64,000 nt of DNA from contig CM065817.1 in the NCBI GenBank assembly GCA_033398695.1, forward strand, positions 65,088,001-65,152,000. Reading direction: 5' to 3'. Source of the stretch: Orobanche coerulescens. Lineage: Eukaryota; Streptophyta; Magnoliopsida; Lamiales; Orobanchaceae. The notes under the pieces are model-generated. The model did no database searches. It saw only the letters and a list, made by a program, of their open reading frames with translations, and was not told the origin of the DNA. Shown here piece by piece: positions 10,113-21,407 of the stretch. The position numbers and the translations under genes were made by a program. The stretch's first letter is position 1; each line of letters begins with the position of its first letter.

Positions 10113-11250
10113 TGTCACGGGGTTGGGTTTGAGCACTCGAAAGCTCCTCGGACCCGTGCGGCACTAGACTAGAATTGCCTCGATCTAGCTAGTAAGCCTA
10201 ACTCACTCGGTTGCTAAGTGTGTAAAAAGGGGTTTAATACTTGGGAGTTGAGAGTAAAACACTTCACTATTTCACAAACTTTACAAGTACACAAGAATGT
10301 TGAGTCTTTGAGGGTTGGTTGCAAATGAGCCTCCCCCTCACCTATTTATACTACTCCTAATAACCTAGAACCTTCTACTCCACCTCCTCATTTGGAGGGT
10401 TCTAGACCTATCTACAACATTACAATTCTAGAACCTAACTCTAGAATCATCCACACTTGTCTACAATATACAAGTCTTACAAATACATGTCTAGAGTATT
10501 CTACAAGTACAAGGCATATAATCATCTAGAATACTCTATATTATTCCAGCACTACATCCTTCTAGGAGTTTCCTAGAGGGTTCTCTTCCATTCCGGGCGC
10601 CCGGCCCGTCTTTGTCCGTCCCGGCCCGTATCGGCCCGTCCCGGCCCGTCTCGGCCCGTCTCGGCCCGACCATCTGGGCCCGTCTCTACAATGTTCCAGA
10701 CTCTTCCCGAACCTCCTGGACCAAGCCGGTCCGCTTCTAGTTGCTTCCGGTTGAGTCTTTCCTGCTGACTGGCTCCTCAGCTTTTCAATGTCTACTGCCC
10801 CCAGAAGGCTTTTTCCGTCTAAGCCTATTATAGGGGGGGAGGGTCTCCCTCGCACCTCACGCGCGCGCGCCCGCGCACGCCGGCTGCGCCCGGCATCCCA
10901 CGCCCGCGTCCGGCCGCCCAGCTCGAGTCTTGTTCCCAGACTCGGCCTTGTCCCGTCGTGCCTTGTCCCACACGACTGCTGCTCATCCGGCCTTGCCCGC
11001 GCCCCCTACGCTGCCGGACAGTCCCGAACATGTCCAGTCCGGAATGCCCCTTGGGCGATCCACTTCCCACAGCGGCGTCCGTGCTCCCACGGCTTACTCG
11101 CGTGATTCTCCGTCCGATCACGCCGTCCTGAAGGCTGATTATCCCCATGCAGCCCGATGCCATCCATGGCGTCCTGCTCGTGCCGGTCCCTCGGCACCCT
11201 GTGCGACCGTCTGCGCACACCTGTCTCGTTGTCGACTGTCGGCCGTGACA
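10113..11250 (-). repeat. Element D 5' LTR
   Basis: Nearly identical copy of 7099-8234, 1,138 bp, starting TGTCACGG and ending CCGTGACA on the plus strand. It is followed by A-derived sequence at 11251. Confidence 0.9.
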
Positions 11251-11510
11251 GCACGCTACCTGGCCGAGCAGTCTATGTAATACCCGGTTGTAATTCAGTA
11301 ATTATCACTCAGTAATTATCATTCAGTAATTGATACTCAGTAATCTCATTCATCATTGATCATTTGTCACTCATATTCAGTCATGGTATTTATCATTCAG
11401 AGTAATTGTATCGTGTATCAATCGTCATTCATCACTAATCTGATTGGAGTTTCGTGCCGTGTTTATCATCATTGTCATTTTCGTTGCAAGCTGTGCTTGA
11501 GGAGTAGCGC

Positions 11511-12072
11511 ACGCTACATACTCCTTTTAGCGTACGCTAATTGGGTATAGGTAGCGCACGCTACCGCTCAGCTTTAGCGTACGCTAAGGCTACCTTGGGC
11601 TGCGATCCGTAAGGTACTAGACTGCGGTGAGAATATTTGTAGCGCACGCTACGAGTGGTAAGTAGCGCGCGCTAATGGGTTGTAGTAGCGCACGCTATAT
11701 GTGTGGAGTAGCGCACGCTAGGGACGGATCGGGTTGAGTCCGGTGGCTCTTTGGATCGCCGGGTTTATTCATAGCGCACGCTATGCATTGTTGTTAGCGT
11801 ACCTGTGAGATATATTAGCGCACGCTAAATAATGGTTGTAGCGCACGTTATCGAGTTAGATCGGAGGCGGATGGTTTTACGGACTCCCGATCTTGGGCGT
11901 CAAATATTTCGCTAGCGCACGCTAACAATGGATATTAGCGCACGCAAGTAGTATGGCCGAAGAGCACCCTACAAAGAGCTACGTAGCTCGCGCTACAGTG
12001 TTCGGACGGTGGAGTCTTGGACTACCCAAATTACTCGTTAGCGCACGCTATGCACAAGGGCTAGCGCACGCT
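11511..12072. repeat. TAGCGCACGCTA palindrome array in E 5' LTR
   Basis: Roughly twenty copies of a 12-bp palindrome (TAGCGCACGCTA, TAGCGTACGCTA, TAGCGCGCGCTA and single-base variants) are spread over 560 bp at irregular spacing. The array stops 14 bp before the TATA box. Both orientations of the central YR/RY step occur. The 3' LTR copy of the array is 19171-19741. Confidence 0.95.
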
Positions 12073-12085
12073 AACCTGGACTGAG

Positions 12086-12092
12086 TATAAAT
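12086..12092 (+). promoter_or_regulatory. TATA box of element E LTR
   Basis: gTATAAATtgg directly follows the palindrome array. The 3' LTR copy is at 19754-19760. Confidence 0.75.
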
Positions 12093-13747
12093 TGGACAGT
12101 TTAGTCAGAGTTCGTCATTTTTAATCTCATTTCATTCCTTCGGTATTTTTGGGCGATTTCGAGCGATTCAGAGGGGATTCTTCGAGGTGTAATCATCAAT
12201 CATCATCTTCAAGCTCATCTTTCGGATTAATCATCATTTCATCATCTTCATCACATCGGATCAAAGGTATTAATCTCTTGGATCTAGAATTTCGGATTTT
12301 TGGGTTTTCCTTCCGATTTCTTCGTGTAAGCTTGGATTATCATTGGGATATGTTAGTTATGGATTATCTACTTGGATAAATATATTCCTACGGATTTAAT
12401 GGTTATTTTCGGAATTGTTTTCAAGAACCCTTGGGGTTGACTTCGGTTAATTGGGGATTTTCCGATTGATGTAGTCGTAATCATGAATTATGGATTCCTA
12501 ATGGATTATTGATATCATTGACGTGTTTTGTTAGTTCGAAGTACTCATTTTGGTGTGGGTTTCGACATATTCGGGATTGGGTATTTCCGAAGTTGTGTGG
12601 TCGGTTATGTATTCGTTGGAATGCCTATGAGTTTGATTATCGTTGTTTCGACCCTTGGGTTAGTCGTGTTTGGTTGTTTGATACGTGTATTGAACGATTG
12701 TTGGTAATTATTGTTATTCAAGGTTGTTCGAGCGACCGGTGTTTCCCTTAGGACGTTGTTCGTGGACGGACATTCTTCATCGGTATTGAGTAAGTTAAAT
12801 CTTACTCGGTTAAAAGGATACTCATTCCTTTTGTTGTTGATTGCTCATAATCATAATTCATTCATCATAATAATAATCATTTTGAGACTTGTAATTGTCG
12901 AATAATCATTTCATTCACGAGGAACGACGGTTCCAAATCATTTCATTGGGTTATCAATCACATCACTATTACTTTCATATCGGTGAGTCATCTTGGCCTT
13001 GTCTAATTATTATTCATTGATATTCATCATGGTCATTCTCGTTCATGTGACCTTCCGGGTTCATATTGCGTGGCCGGGTGTGGCTGTGTGGAATTTTTAG
13101 TCGGGCACACGATGGTCATGTATTGGGTTCACCGATACATCGGACCGTGCACACGGTAACGCTTACCTCCGTGAGACTAATTAGGTACAAGGATGGGTGT
13201 GTCCGGTCATTCGTCTTGTACACTTGCACAGAACATTACGGGCGTACTATGATACTCCTCTTGGCGTAATTCATAATTAAGAATATTTCATCACTTGATT
13301 AATTCATGATTGTGTAATCTCAACTCTTGAGGATTGTTGTTACGTATGGCCCGGCCCGTTGGGGGATTTTGTTTTCAGGTCACGGCAAGGCAAAGGCACG
13401 GGAAGAGCATGTTGACGGCGACGAGTCCCAGTGATACTAGTAGGGGGCCCCAGTCTGTTCAATCATTCATTCAGTCATTTATGTTTCCTTTATTCATTCC
13501 GCTGCAGAAATTCCGTTTGAGATGTTCATTTATTCAGGGTGGTGTATTTTATCTCCATATAAAATATACTAGTATTCTGTTTTGTCCTGGTGTAATGTAC
13601 TTAAACTCCTCATCGGAGTATTTGGTAATATAATGTGGTTCGGTACTACAATTATATTATTTAATTCATCATTTTCATTCGCCTGGTGGGTCCCAGTCAG
13701 GGATCCACGGCACTGTAATATCCGCCTAGTTTGGGGTGTTACAGAGT

Positions 13748-13759
13748 TGGTACCAGAGA
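13748..13759 (+). promoter_or_regulatory. Primer-binding site of element E (tRNA-iMet)
   Basis: TGGTACCAGAGA four bases after the LTR end resembles the initiator tRNA-Met site TGGTATCAGAGC with two changes. Confidence 0.8.
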
Positions 13760-14235
13760 GTGGTTTTGAATACTACCCTCCAAGTCATGTCTCATTTGAA
13801 ATCATCGTCATCGGACTAGTATCATTGGACTTTCGCGTCACGTGTGACCTGTGCAAATGCCGAGCCAATCAGACCAAGAACTGTAAGATTTCTAATGTCA
13901 TGGTATAATTTCTGGCATTAATCATTCATTCATAATTCAGCAGTTAACAATCCTCAATCATCATTGTCATTTTGACCGGGACGGTCAGGTTAACTCATTA
14001 ATCAGTCAATTCATTTCATTGTTCAGTTGTTGATCAGGAAGATCGGATCATTAATCTTGTTAACTCATCCAAGATAATCATTTCAGTAACTTCATCAGAT
14101 AATCATGTCACGTCAATCAATCATTCATGTAATCGCTGTATTTGAGTGCGTATGCTCATTTTCATCATTTCATAATATAATCATAATGTGATACTCATGC
14201 GAGATGTATAATCATCATATGACTTTCCACTTCAG

Positions 14236-15350
14236 TATGGAAAGGGCTGGCAGAGGACGTGGAGGACGAGGCCGTGGAGCGGGCCGAATCCAGGAACTCG
14301 TGCGAATACCCGTCAAATGCCGGGAATAATGCTAACTCATCGAGCGGCGGCGCCGCCACTCACTCACAGGACGCGATCATTCATCGTCGAGGAGTCGTAC
14401 CGGGACACGGCTCGGTCGGAGGGTGTCCGGTCGACCCACTCGCATTTATGCAGGGCATGATGGCCCAAATGACCCGAGATGGCTCGGTTGATGGAGGCGA
14501 TGCATAACTCCGTCAATCAAAATCAGCGGGCTCCTCCGCCGCCACCTCGGAGGCAAGAGAGGGGTGTAAGCAATATCATTAGCGATATCTCTCGCCGACC
14601 ACCTACTTTTGAGGGCTCATCGGCCGGCGGATATTGTTCATTGGCTTGAGCATTTTGAGAAGTTATTTGCTATGGTGGATTGCCCTGAAGGGCATAAAGT
14701 TTCAGTTGCGGGTTACTATCTCGGTAAGAGCGCTCATTCATGGTGGTTATCGTTGAAGCCCACAGACGGAACATGTACTTGGGATCAGTTCAAGACTCTC
14801 ATGATGGAGAGGTACTATCCGGCCCCACTCAGGGAGGCCAAGTTGTCGGAATTACTCACTCCCGACTTTTCGGCGGATGATGATGTTCTCGCCATCGCCG
14901 AAAAATTTCAGGAACTTCTTCCGTTCGCCTCATCTATCATTCACTCAGAAGCGGACAAGATCAAGTATTTCAGCAAGAGGCTGAAACCCCGTATGAAACT
15001 TCAGTTACTTAATCATAATTGCACCACGTTGGCCGAGTTCATTGAGAAGGCTCTTACTTACGAGCTTACGGCTAAGGAAATTGCTAAGCAGCAACCTTCG
15101 TATGCTAGCAAGAAGTCCAAGAACCGTAATCAGTCTGACGGGAGTCAGGCCACTTTCAAGAAACCGCGGGCGGGCTCTACTTTACGAGCGACCTCCCTAG
15201 CATCTAAACCGCGGAATCTCGGTCGCGAGCGGCGATTCGGTCATCACTGTTTCAAGCTGGGGAACTTGGTCACCTCGGTACCAAGTGTCAGGCGAGACTA
15301 TCACATGTCATAATTGTGGAATTCTTTGGGCATAAGGCCCGTTTTGCCGT
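14236..15350 (+). pseudogene. gag of element E (frameshifted)
   Basis: Begins with a Met followed by an Arg/Gly-rich segment (14236 on) that quickly goes out of frame. The main Retrotrans_gag domain is open from about 14609 to 15313: HWLEHFEKLFAM, HSWWLSLKP, FKTLMMERYYPAP, then a lysine-rich tail. The C-terminal zinc knuckle is recognisable (HHCFK.. near 15247-15300) but needs a frame change and has lost a cysteine. Gag would build the virus-like particle. The lesions make it non-functional. Confidence 0.8.
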
Positions 15351-15559
15351 AGGGACTCCAAACCTACTCGAGACGTCATCTCGGGCCCCTAAGCGGTCGG
15401 CCGTTCGAATCGAGCCACTCAATCGGCGTCGTTTAAAAGCAGCGGGAGCGACTAAAGGTGGAGCTTTTAGCCGCCAGACGGAGCGTCACGGTGCAGGACT
15501 AGCAAGCCCGGATTTATGAGATGAAGAAGACCGATGATCAGAGGCCCGAATGATCTCGG

Positions 15560-15909
15560 TACACTCGATATTCTATCTCAACTTTGTGTGTACTCTTTTC
15601 GATACGGTGCATCACATTCATTCATTTCCGATTCATGTTTGAGTAGACTACGTGCAGGTAGTGCTACTAGTTGTGAGCCTTATGTCATTGGCCTACCCGA
15701 TGGTAGACGAATTATCGTGTCGTGAGATTGATTGTCGATTGATTTCATGGTCGTGTATGGCGGCGGACCTAATCGTGGTAGATTTGCCAAGGGACGACGT
15801 CATCTTGGGTATTGATTGGATGGATCGTCATGATGCCATCATTAATGTCCGTAAGCGTATGGTCACTATCATTTCGACGATGGAGTTGAATGTGTGTTTC
15901 GGGAGGTAA
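15560..15909 (+). pseudogene. Aspartic protease of element E (frameshifted)
   Basis: The active-site region reads FRYGASHSFIS near 15597-15630, where relatives have an Asp-Thr/Ser-Gly-Ala. A small indel in the codons disrupts the catalytic triplet. The downstream half is in another frame (15652-15909) and keeps DDVILGIDWMDRHDA, the second conserved protease block. It would mature Gag-Pol. Non-functional as it stands. Confidence 0.75.
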
Positions 15910-16049
15910 TCCCGGTACATTGCAGTAAGGTCATTAATTCAATGAAAGCGATAAGGTTACTCAATCGGGGATGTGTCGGTTATTGGTGCTACATGGCCAA
16001 AACCAGAAGTCATCGATAATGTTAACGGATATTCCGGTGGTGAGGGAAT

Positions 16050-16750
16050 ATGCCGATGTTTTCAGACGAGTTACGGTTTGCCTCCACGGAGGATGTGGAA
16101 TTCACGATTGAGTTGGAACACAGTCGTCCCGATATCGAAGGCGCCGTCTGGATGGCCCCGACCGAAATGCGGGAATTAAAGAACCAACTTGAAGAGTTGT
16201 TCGAGAAGGGTTATATTCGACCGAGTGCGTCCCGTGGGGAGCACCGGTGTTATTTGTCAAGAAGAAGGATGGTTCATTCCGCTTATGTATTGATTATCGG
16301 GAGTTGAACAGGTGACGATCAAGAATAAGTATCCCTTACCCCGTATTGACGATCTCTTAGATCAACTTCAGGAGCTTCGTATTTTCCAAGATCGACTTAA
16401 GATCTGGATATCATCGATTGCGGATTCGAGAGTCGGATATCGCGAGGACGGCGTTCGAACACGCTATGGTCATTATGAGTTTGTGGTTATGCCGTTCGGA
16501 TTGACTAATGCACTGCGGTATTCATGGAGTTAATGAATCGGGTTTTCATCGACTTTTGGATCGGTTTGTTGTTGTCTTCATCGATGACATTTTGATTTAT
16601 TCTCGTGGCCAGGAGGAACACGAGTTTCACCTTCATCTAGTGCTCGACGTGTTGAGACGAGAACAACTTTATGGGAAGTTTTCTAAATGTGAGTTACGGA
16701 TGTCAGTGACTTTTCTCGGACATGTAATTTCATCGAGACGGAGTTCGTGA
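16050..16750 (+). pseudogene. Reverse transcriptase of element E (multiple frameshifts)
   Basis: Recognisable blocks are the Glu-rich linker before the polymerase, [17 protein letters not shown] (16318 on), [11 protein letters not shown] (about 16477-16512) and the catalytic FIDDILIYS (about 16576-16602). These lie in at least three frames. The YxDD-type catalytic aspartates are still encoded. A decayed copy that cannot make one polypeptide. Confidence 0.85.
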
Positions 16751-17417
16751 CGATCCACAGAAGACGGAGGCTATTCGAGATTGGCTACCTCCGAAGAACG
16801 TTAAGGAAATCCGAAGTTTCCTCGGATTAGCGGGTTATTATCGGCGATTTGTAGAGGGATTTTCTCGAATCGCTCAACCCTTAACGAACCTTTTGCGGAA
16901 GGATAAGAAATACACGTGGTCCGACGCGTGTCAACGGAGTTTTGAGGAACTCAAGAGCCGGTTAATGTCAGCACCTGTACTTTCCTTTCCGCAGGGGACG
17001 GAAGGATTTGTGGTCTATAGTGATGCGTCCGGACAGGGTCTCGGATGTGTACTCATGCAGAACGGGAAAGTTATTGCCTATGCTTCACGGCAATTGAGGC
17101 CTTACGGGGTTAATTATCCGACCCACGACCTGGAGCTAGCAGCCGTGGTGTTCGCTTTGAAGATTTGGCGTCATTACCTTTATGGCGTCACCTGTCAGAT
17201 ATTCACCGATCATAAGAGTTTAAAGTATATATTTACTCAGAAGGAGTTAAATATGCGTCAGAGACGGTGGTTGGAATTAATCAAAGATTATGATATCGAG
17301 ATCCTCTACCACCCGGGCAAGGCGAACGTTGTCGCCGACGCCTTGAGTCGTAAGTCCGTTCGAGAGCGGATGCTTGCCCGTTTGCGATTCGTAAAGAGCT
17401 TGACAGGAATTCCTTAG
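16744..17417 (+). pseudogene. RNase H domain of element E
   Basis: Open segment from the RT connection ([18 protein letters not shown]) through RNase [17 protein letters not shown] carries the first catalytic Asp, [16 protein letters not shown] the Glu, and [11 protein letters not shown] and NVVADALSR the two further acidic sites. The enzyme removes the RNA strand during cDNA synthesis. The domain itself is intact but is cut off by a stop at 17415-17417. Confidence 0.85.
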
Positions 17418-17599
17418 ACCCGAGATCGAGTGCAGCCGGCGAGTTCGAGGGCGACTTTGTATGTTAGAGATTTCATCATCACTCGAGGAGGCAATTCGAG
17501 AGAATCGGGGTTCGGACCCATCATTGTTGCGCATCCGAGAGGATGTGGCTCGAGGAAAGCCCACTGATTTGTGGTCCACGAGGATGGACTTTTGAGGTT

Positions 17600-18909
17600 T
17601 AAGAATCGGTTGTGCGTCTGGCAAATGACGAGTTGAAAAACTCGATTTTGAAAGAAGCTCATGCTACCCCTTATTCCGTTCATCCGGTCTAGCAAGATGT
17701 ACAAGGACTTGAAACAAAATTCTTGGTGGAGTAATATGAAGCGAGAAGTCGCAGAATTTGTTTCGAGATGCTTAACTCATCAACAAGTTAAGATTGAACA
17801 TCGACAGCCGGCGGGTATCTTTGAAACCTCTTCCTATTCCCGAATGGAAGTGGGAAGACATTTCTATGGATTTCATCACGAGTTTGCCGACGAGTCGTCG
17901 TGGCATGAATACGATCTGGGTGATCATGGACCGCTTAACTAAATCAGCTCATTTCCTTGAGATCAAGGATATGTGGGGTCCCGAGAGACTTGCGCAACTG
18001 TTCATCAAAGAGATAGTCAGACTGCACGGTACTCCTAAAAGTATCGTTTACGATCGTGACGGACGGTTTGTGTCGCATTTTTGGAAATCAGTTCATCGTG
18101 CTATGGGAACTCAGCTTAATCTCAGTACCGCTTTTCATCCTCAGTCCGACGGACAATCAGAGAGGACCATTCAGACATTAGAGGACATGTTGAGGGCATG
18201 CGTCCTCGATTGGAAACACGATTGGGAAGCCCAACTACCATTGATCGAGTTCACGTATAATAATAGTTGGCATGCTTCGATCAAGATGGCACCTTACGAG
18301 GCCTTGTATGGTCGTCGTTGTCGATCTCCGTTGTGTTGGGACGACTTATCAGAATCATTGGGCACCGAGCCCGATATGCTTATAGCCGCCCGTGAGAAGG
18401 TAGCTTTGATCAGGAGTCGTTTGTTGACAGCTCAGAGTCGACAAAAATCATATGCAGATAACCGTCGTCGACCATTAGAGTTCGAGACAGGTGACCACGT
18501 GTTGGTCAAGGTATCCCCGAGTCGTGGTATCTTCCGTTTTGGGAAGAAGGGGAAGTTGAGTCCGAGATTCATTGGACCGTTTGAGATTTTGGATCGAGTA
18601 GGCGAGTTAGCTTATCGATTGGCTTTACCTCCGGCGTTGAGCCGAATTCATAATGTGTTTCATGTCTCTCAGTTGCGGAAGTATGTTGCCGACCCGAGTC
18701 ACATACTTCAGTTCGATGAAATCGAGATTGCCGATGATCATTCATATGAGGAACGTCCTATACGAGTTTTAGAGCGGCGAATCAAACAGTTGAGGAATAA
18801 GACGATTCCTTTGGTTAAAATTCAGTGGTCTAGACACGGAGTCGAAGAGGCTACTTGGGAAACCGAGGATAGTATGCGGGAGAGTTATCCCGAGCTGTTT
18901 GACCCTTAG
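17600..18909 (+). pseudogene. Integrase with C-terminal chromodomain, element E
   Basis: The N-terminal zinc-binding part (17640-17800) is frameshifted, and the last finger cysteine is replaced (CLTHQQ instead of CLTCQQ). From about 17815 to the stop at 18909 the frame is open for some 365 codons. All three catalytic acids are present: Asp in ISMDFITSLP, Asp in YDRDGRFVSHFW and Glu in DGQSERTIQTLE. The GPF motif (FIGPFEIL) and a chromodomain (IKQLRNKTIPLVKIQWS..EEATWE) follow. The chromodomain marks it as a chromovirus and is known to steer insertion to heterochromatin. Confidence 0.88.
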
Positions 18910-18930
18910 TTTCGGGGACGAAACTCTCTT

Positions 18931-18943
18931 AAGGGGGGGTGTA
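18931..18943 (+). promoter_or_regulatory. Polypurine tract of element E
   Basis: AAGGGGGGGTGTA abuts the 3' LTR and follows ttcggggacgaaac, as in A, B and G. Confidence 0.85.
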
Positions 18944-21407
18944 TGTAATACCCGGTTGTAATTCAGTAATTATCACTCAGTAATTATCATTCAGTAATTG
19001 ATACTCAGTAATCTCATTCATCATTGATCATTTGTCACTCATATTCAGTCATGGTATTTATCATTCAGAGTAATTGTATCGTGTATCAATCGTCATTCAT
19101 CACTAATCTGATTGGAGTTTCGTGTCGTGTTTATCATCATTGTCATTTTCATTGCAAGCTGTGCTTGAGGAGTAGCGCACGCTACATACTCCTTTTAGCG
19201 TACGCTAATTGGGTATAGGTAGCGCACGCTACCGCTCAGCTTTAGCGTACGCTAAGGCTACCTTGGCTGCGATCCGTAAGGTACCGGACTGCAGTGAGAA
19301 TATTTGTAGCGCACGCTACGAGTGGTAAGTAGCGCGCGCTAACGGGTTGTAGTAGCGCACGCTATATGTGTGGAGTAGCGCGCGCTACGGACGTATCAGG
19401 TTGAGTCCAGTGGCTCTTTGGGATCGCAAGGTTTATTCATAGCGCACGCTATGCATTGTTGTTAGCGTACGCAACCGATATATTAGCGCACGCTAAATAA
19501 TGGTTGTAGCGCACGTTATCGAGGTTAGATCAGAGGGCAGATGGTTTTCTGGACTCCAGTACTGGGCGTCAAATATTTCGCTAGCGCACGCTAACAATGG
19601 ATATTAGCGCACGCTAGTAGTATGGCCGTAGCGCACGCTACAAAGAGGTACGTAGCGCGCGCTACCGTGTTCGGACAGTGGGTACTGGACTACCCAAATT
19701 ACTCGTTAGCGCACGCTATGCACAAGGGCTAGCGCACGCTAACCTGGACTGAGTATAAATTGGACAGTTTAGTCAGAGTTCGTCATTTTTCATCTCATTT
19801 CATTCCTTCGGTATTTTTGGGCGATTTCGAGCGATTCAGAGGGGATTCTTCGAGGTGTAATCACCAATCATCATCTTCAAGCTCATCTTTCGGATTAATC
19901 ATTATTTCATCATCTTCATCACATCGGATCAAAGGTATTAATCTCTTGGATCTAGAATTTCGGATTTTTGGGTTTTCCTTCCGATTTCTTCGTGTAAGCT
20001 TGGATTATCATTGGGATATGTTAGTTATGGATTATCTACTTGGATAAATATATTCTTACGGATTTAATGGTTATTTTCGGAATTGTTTTTAAGAACCCTT
20101 GGGGTTGACTTCGGTTAATTGGGAATTTTCCGATTGATGTTGTCGTAATCATGAATTATGGATTCCTAATGGATTATTGATATCATTGACGTGTTTTGTT
20201 AGTTCGAAGTACTCATTTTGGTGTGGGTTTCGACATATTCGGGATTGGGTATTTCCGAAGTTGTGTGGTCGGTTATGTATTCGTTGGAATGCCTATGAGT
20301 TTGATTATCGTTGTTTCGACCCTTGGGTTAGTCGTGTTTGGTTGTTTGATACGTGTATTGAACGATTGTTGGTAATTATTGTTATTCAAGGTTGTTCGAG
20401 CGACCGGTGTTTCCCTTAGGACGTTGTTCGTGGACGGACATTCTTCATCGGTATTGAGTAAGTTAAATCTTACTCGGTTAAAAGGATACTCATTCCTTTT
20501 GTTGTTGATTGCTCATAATCATAATTCATTCATCATAATAATAATCATTTTGAGACTTGTAATTGTCGAATAATCATTTCATTCACGAGGAGCAGCGGTT
20601 CCAAATCATTTCATTGGGTTATCAATCACATCACTATTACTTTCATATCGGTGAGTCATCTTGGCCTTGTCTAATTATTATTCATTGATATTCATCATGG
20701 TCATTCTCGTTCATGTGACCTTAGGGTTCATATTGCGTGGCGGGTGTGGGTGTGTGGAATTTTTAGTCGGGCACACGATGGTCATGTATTGGGTTCACCG
20801 ATACATCGGACCGTGCACACGGTAACGCTTACCTCCGTGAGACTAATTAGGTACAAGGATGGGTGTGTCCGGTCATTCGTCTTGTACACTTGCACGAGAA
20901 CATTACGGGCGTACTATGATACTCCTCTTCAGCGTAATTCATAATTAAGAATATTTCATCACTTGATTAATTCATGATTGTGTAATCTCAACTCTTGAGG
21001 ATTGTTGTTACGTATGGCCGGCCCGTTGGGGATTTTGTTTTCAGTCACGGCAAGGCAAAGGCACGGGAAGAGCATGTTGACGGCGACGAGTCCCAGTGAT
21101 ACTAGTAGGGGGCCCCATCTGCTCAATCATTCATTCATCATTTATGTTTCCTTTATTCATTCCATTGCAGAAATTCCGTTTGAGATGTTCATTTATTCGG
21201 GGTGGTGTATTTTATCTCCATATAAAATATACTAGTATTCTGTTTTGTCCTGGTGTAATGTACTTAAACTCCTCATCGGAGTATTTGGTAATATAATGTG
21301 GTTCGGTACTACAATTATATTATTTAATTCATCATTTTCATTCGCACAGTGGGTCCCGATCGAGGATCCACGGCAACCGTAATATCCGCCTAGTTTGGGG
21401 TGTTACG
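18944..21407 (+). repeat. Element E 3' LTR
   Basis: 2,464 bp against 2,468 bp for the 5' copy. Several substitutions and small indels distinguish the two, notably within the palindrome array (19171-19741). The terminal A is changed to G at 21407. Confidence 0.92.

Larger units (their letters stand above)
7099..11250 (-). mobile_element. Element D: gag-protease-only LTR retrotransposon (TR-GAG-like)
   Basis: Minus-strand element of 4,152 bp. The 3' LTR is 7099-8234, the 5' LTR 10113-11250, and a single gag-protease frame lies between them. LTRs run TGTCACGG to CCGTGACA and differ at only a small number of sites by eye, so insertion is recent. Primer site at 10099-10110 and purine tract at 8235-8248. 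There is no reverse transcriptase or integrase. The size and content match the TR-GAG class of plant non-autonomous elements, with a protease added. The flanks (tgcag / gcacg) show no clean target duplication. Confidence 0.9.
11276..13743 (+). repeat. Element E 5' LTR
   Basis: Runs TGTAATACCC to GGGTGTTACA. U3 carries the palindrome array at about 11511-12072, TATA (TATAAAT) at 12086-12092, a tcaaag/gtatta candidate splice donor at 12266/12267, and a terminal 30-bp segment beginning TGTAATATCC and ending GTGTTACA. Confidence 0.92.
11276..21407 (+). mobile_element. Element E: Ty3/gypsy chromovirus (Tekay-type), decayed
   Basis: 5' LTR 11276-13743, 3' LTR 18944-21407, target duplication GTCTA on both sides (11271-11275, 21408-21412). 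Internal order is gag, protease, reverse transcriptase, RNase H, integrase, chromodomain, which fits chromoviruses. The first three domains are broken by frameshifts and stops, while the integrase core and chromodomain are in one open frame. The leader 13760-14235 is noncoding. This is the youngest or nearly youngest layer, inserted in A's 3' LTR. Confidence 0.92.

Noticed and set aside
7094..11255. Target duplication for element D
   Set aside because: Left flank tgcag and right flank gcacg do not match; either mutated or ends misjudged, so none is claimed.
11511..12072. CRISPR-like array of short repeats
   Set aside because: The repeats are 12-bp palindromes with irregular spacing inside a eukaryotic LTR promoter region, duplicated with the partner LTR.
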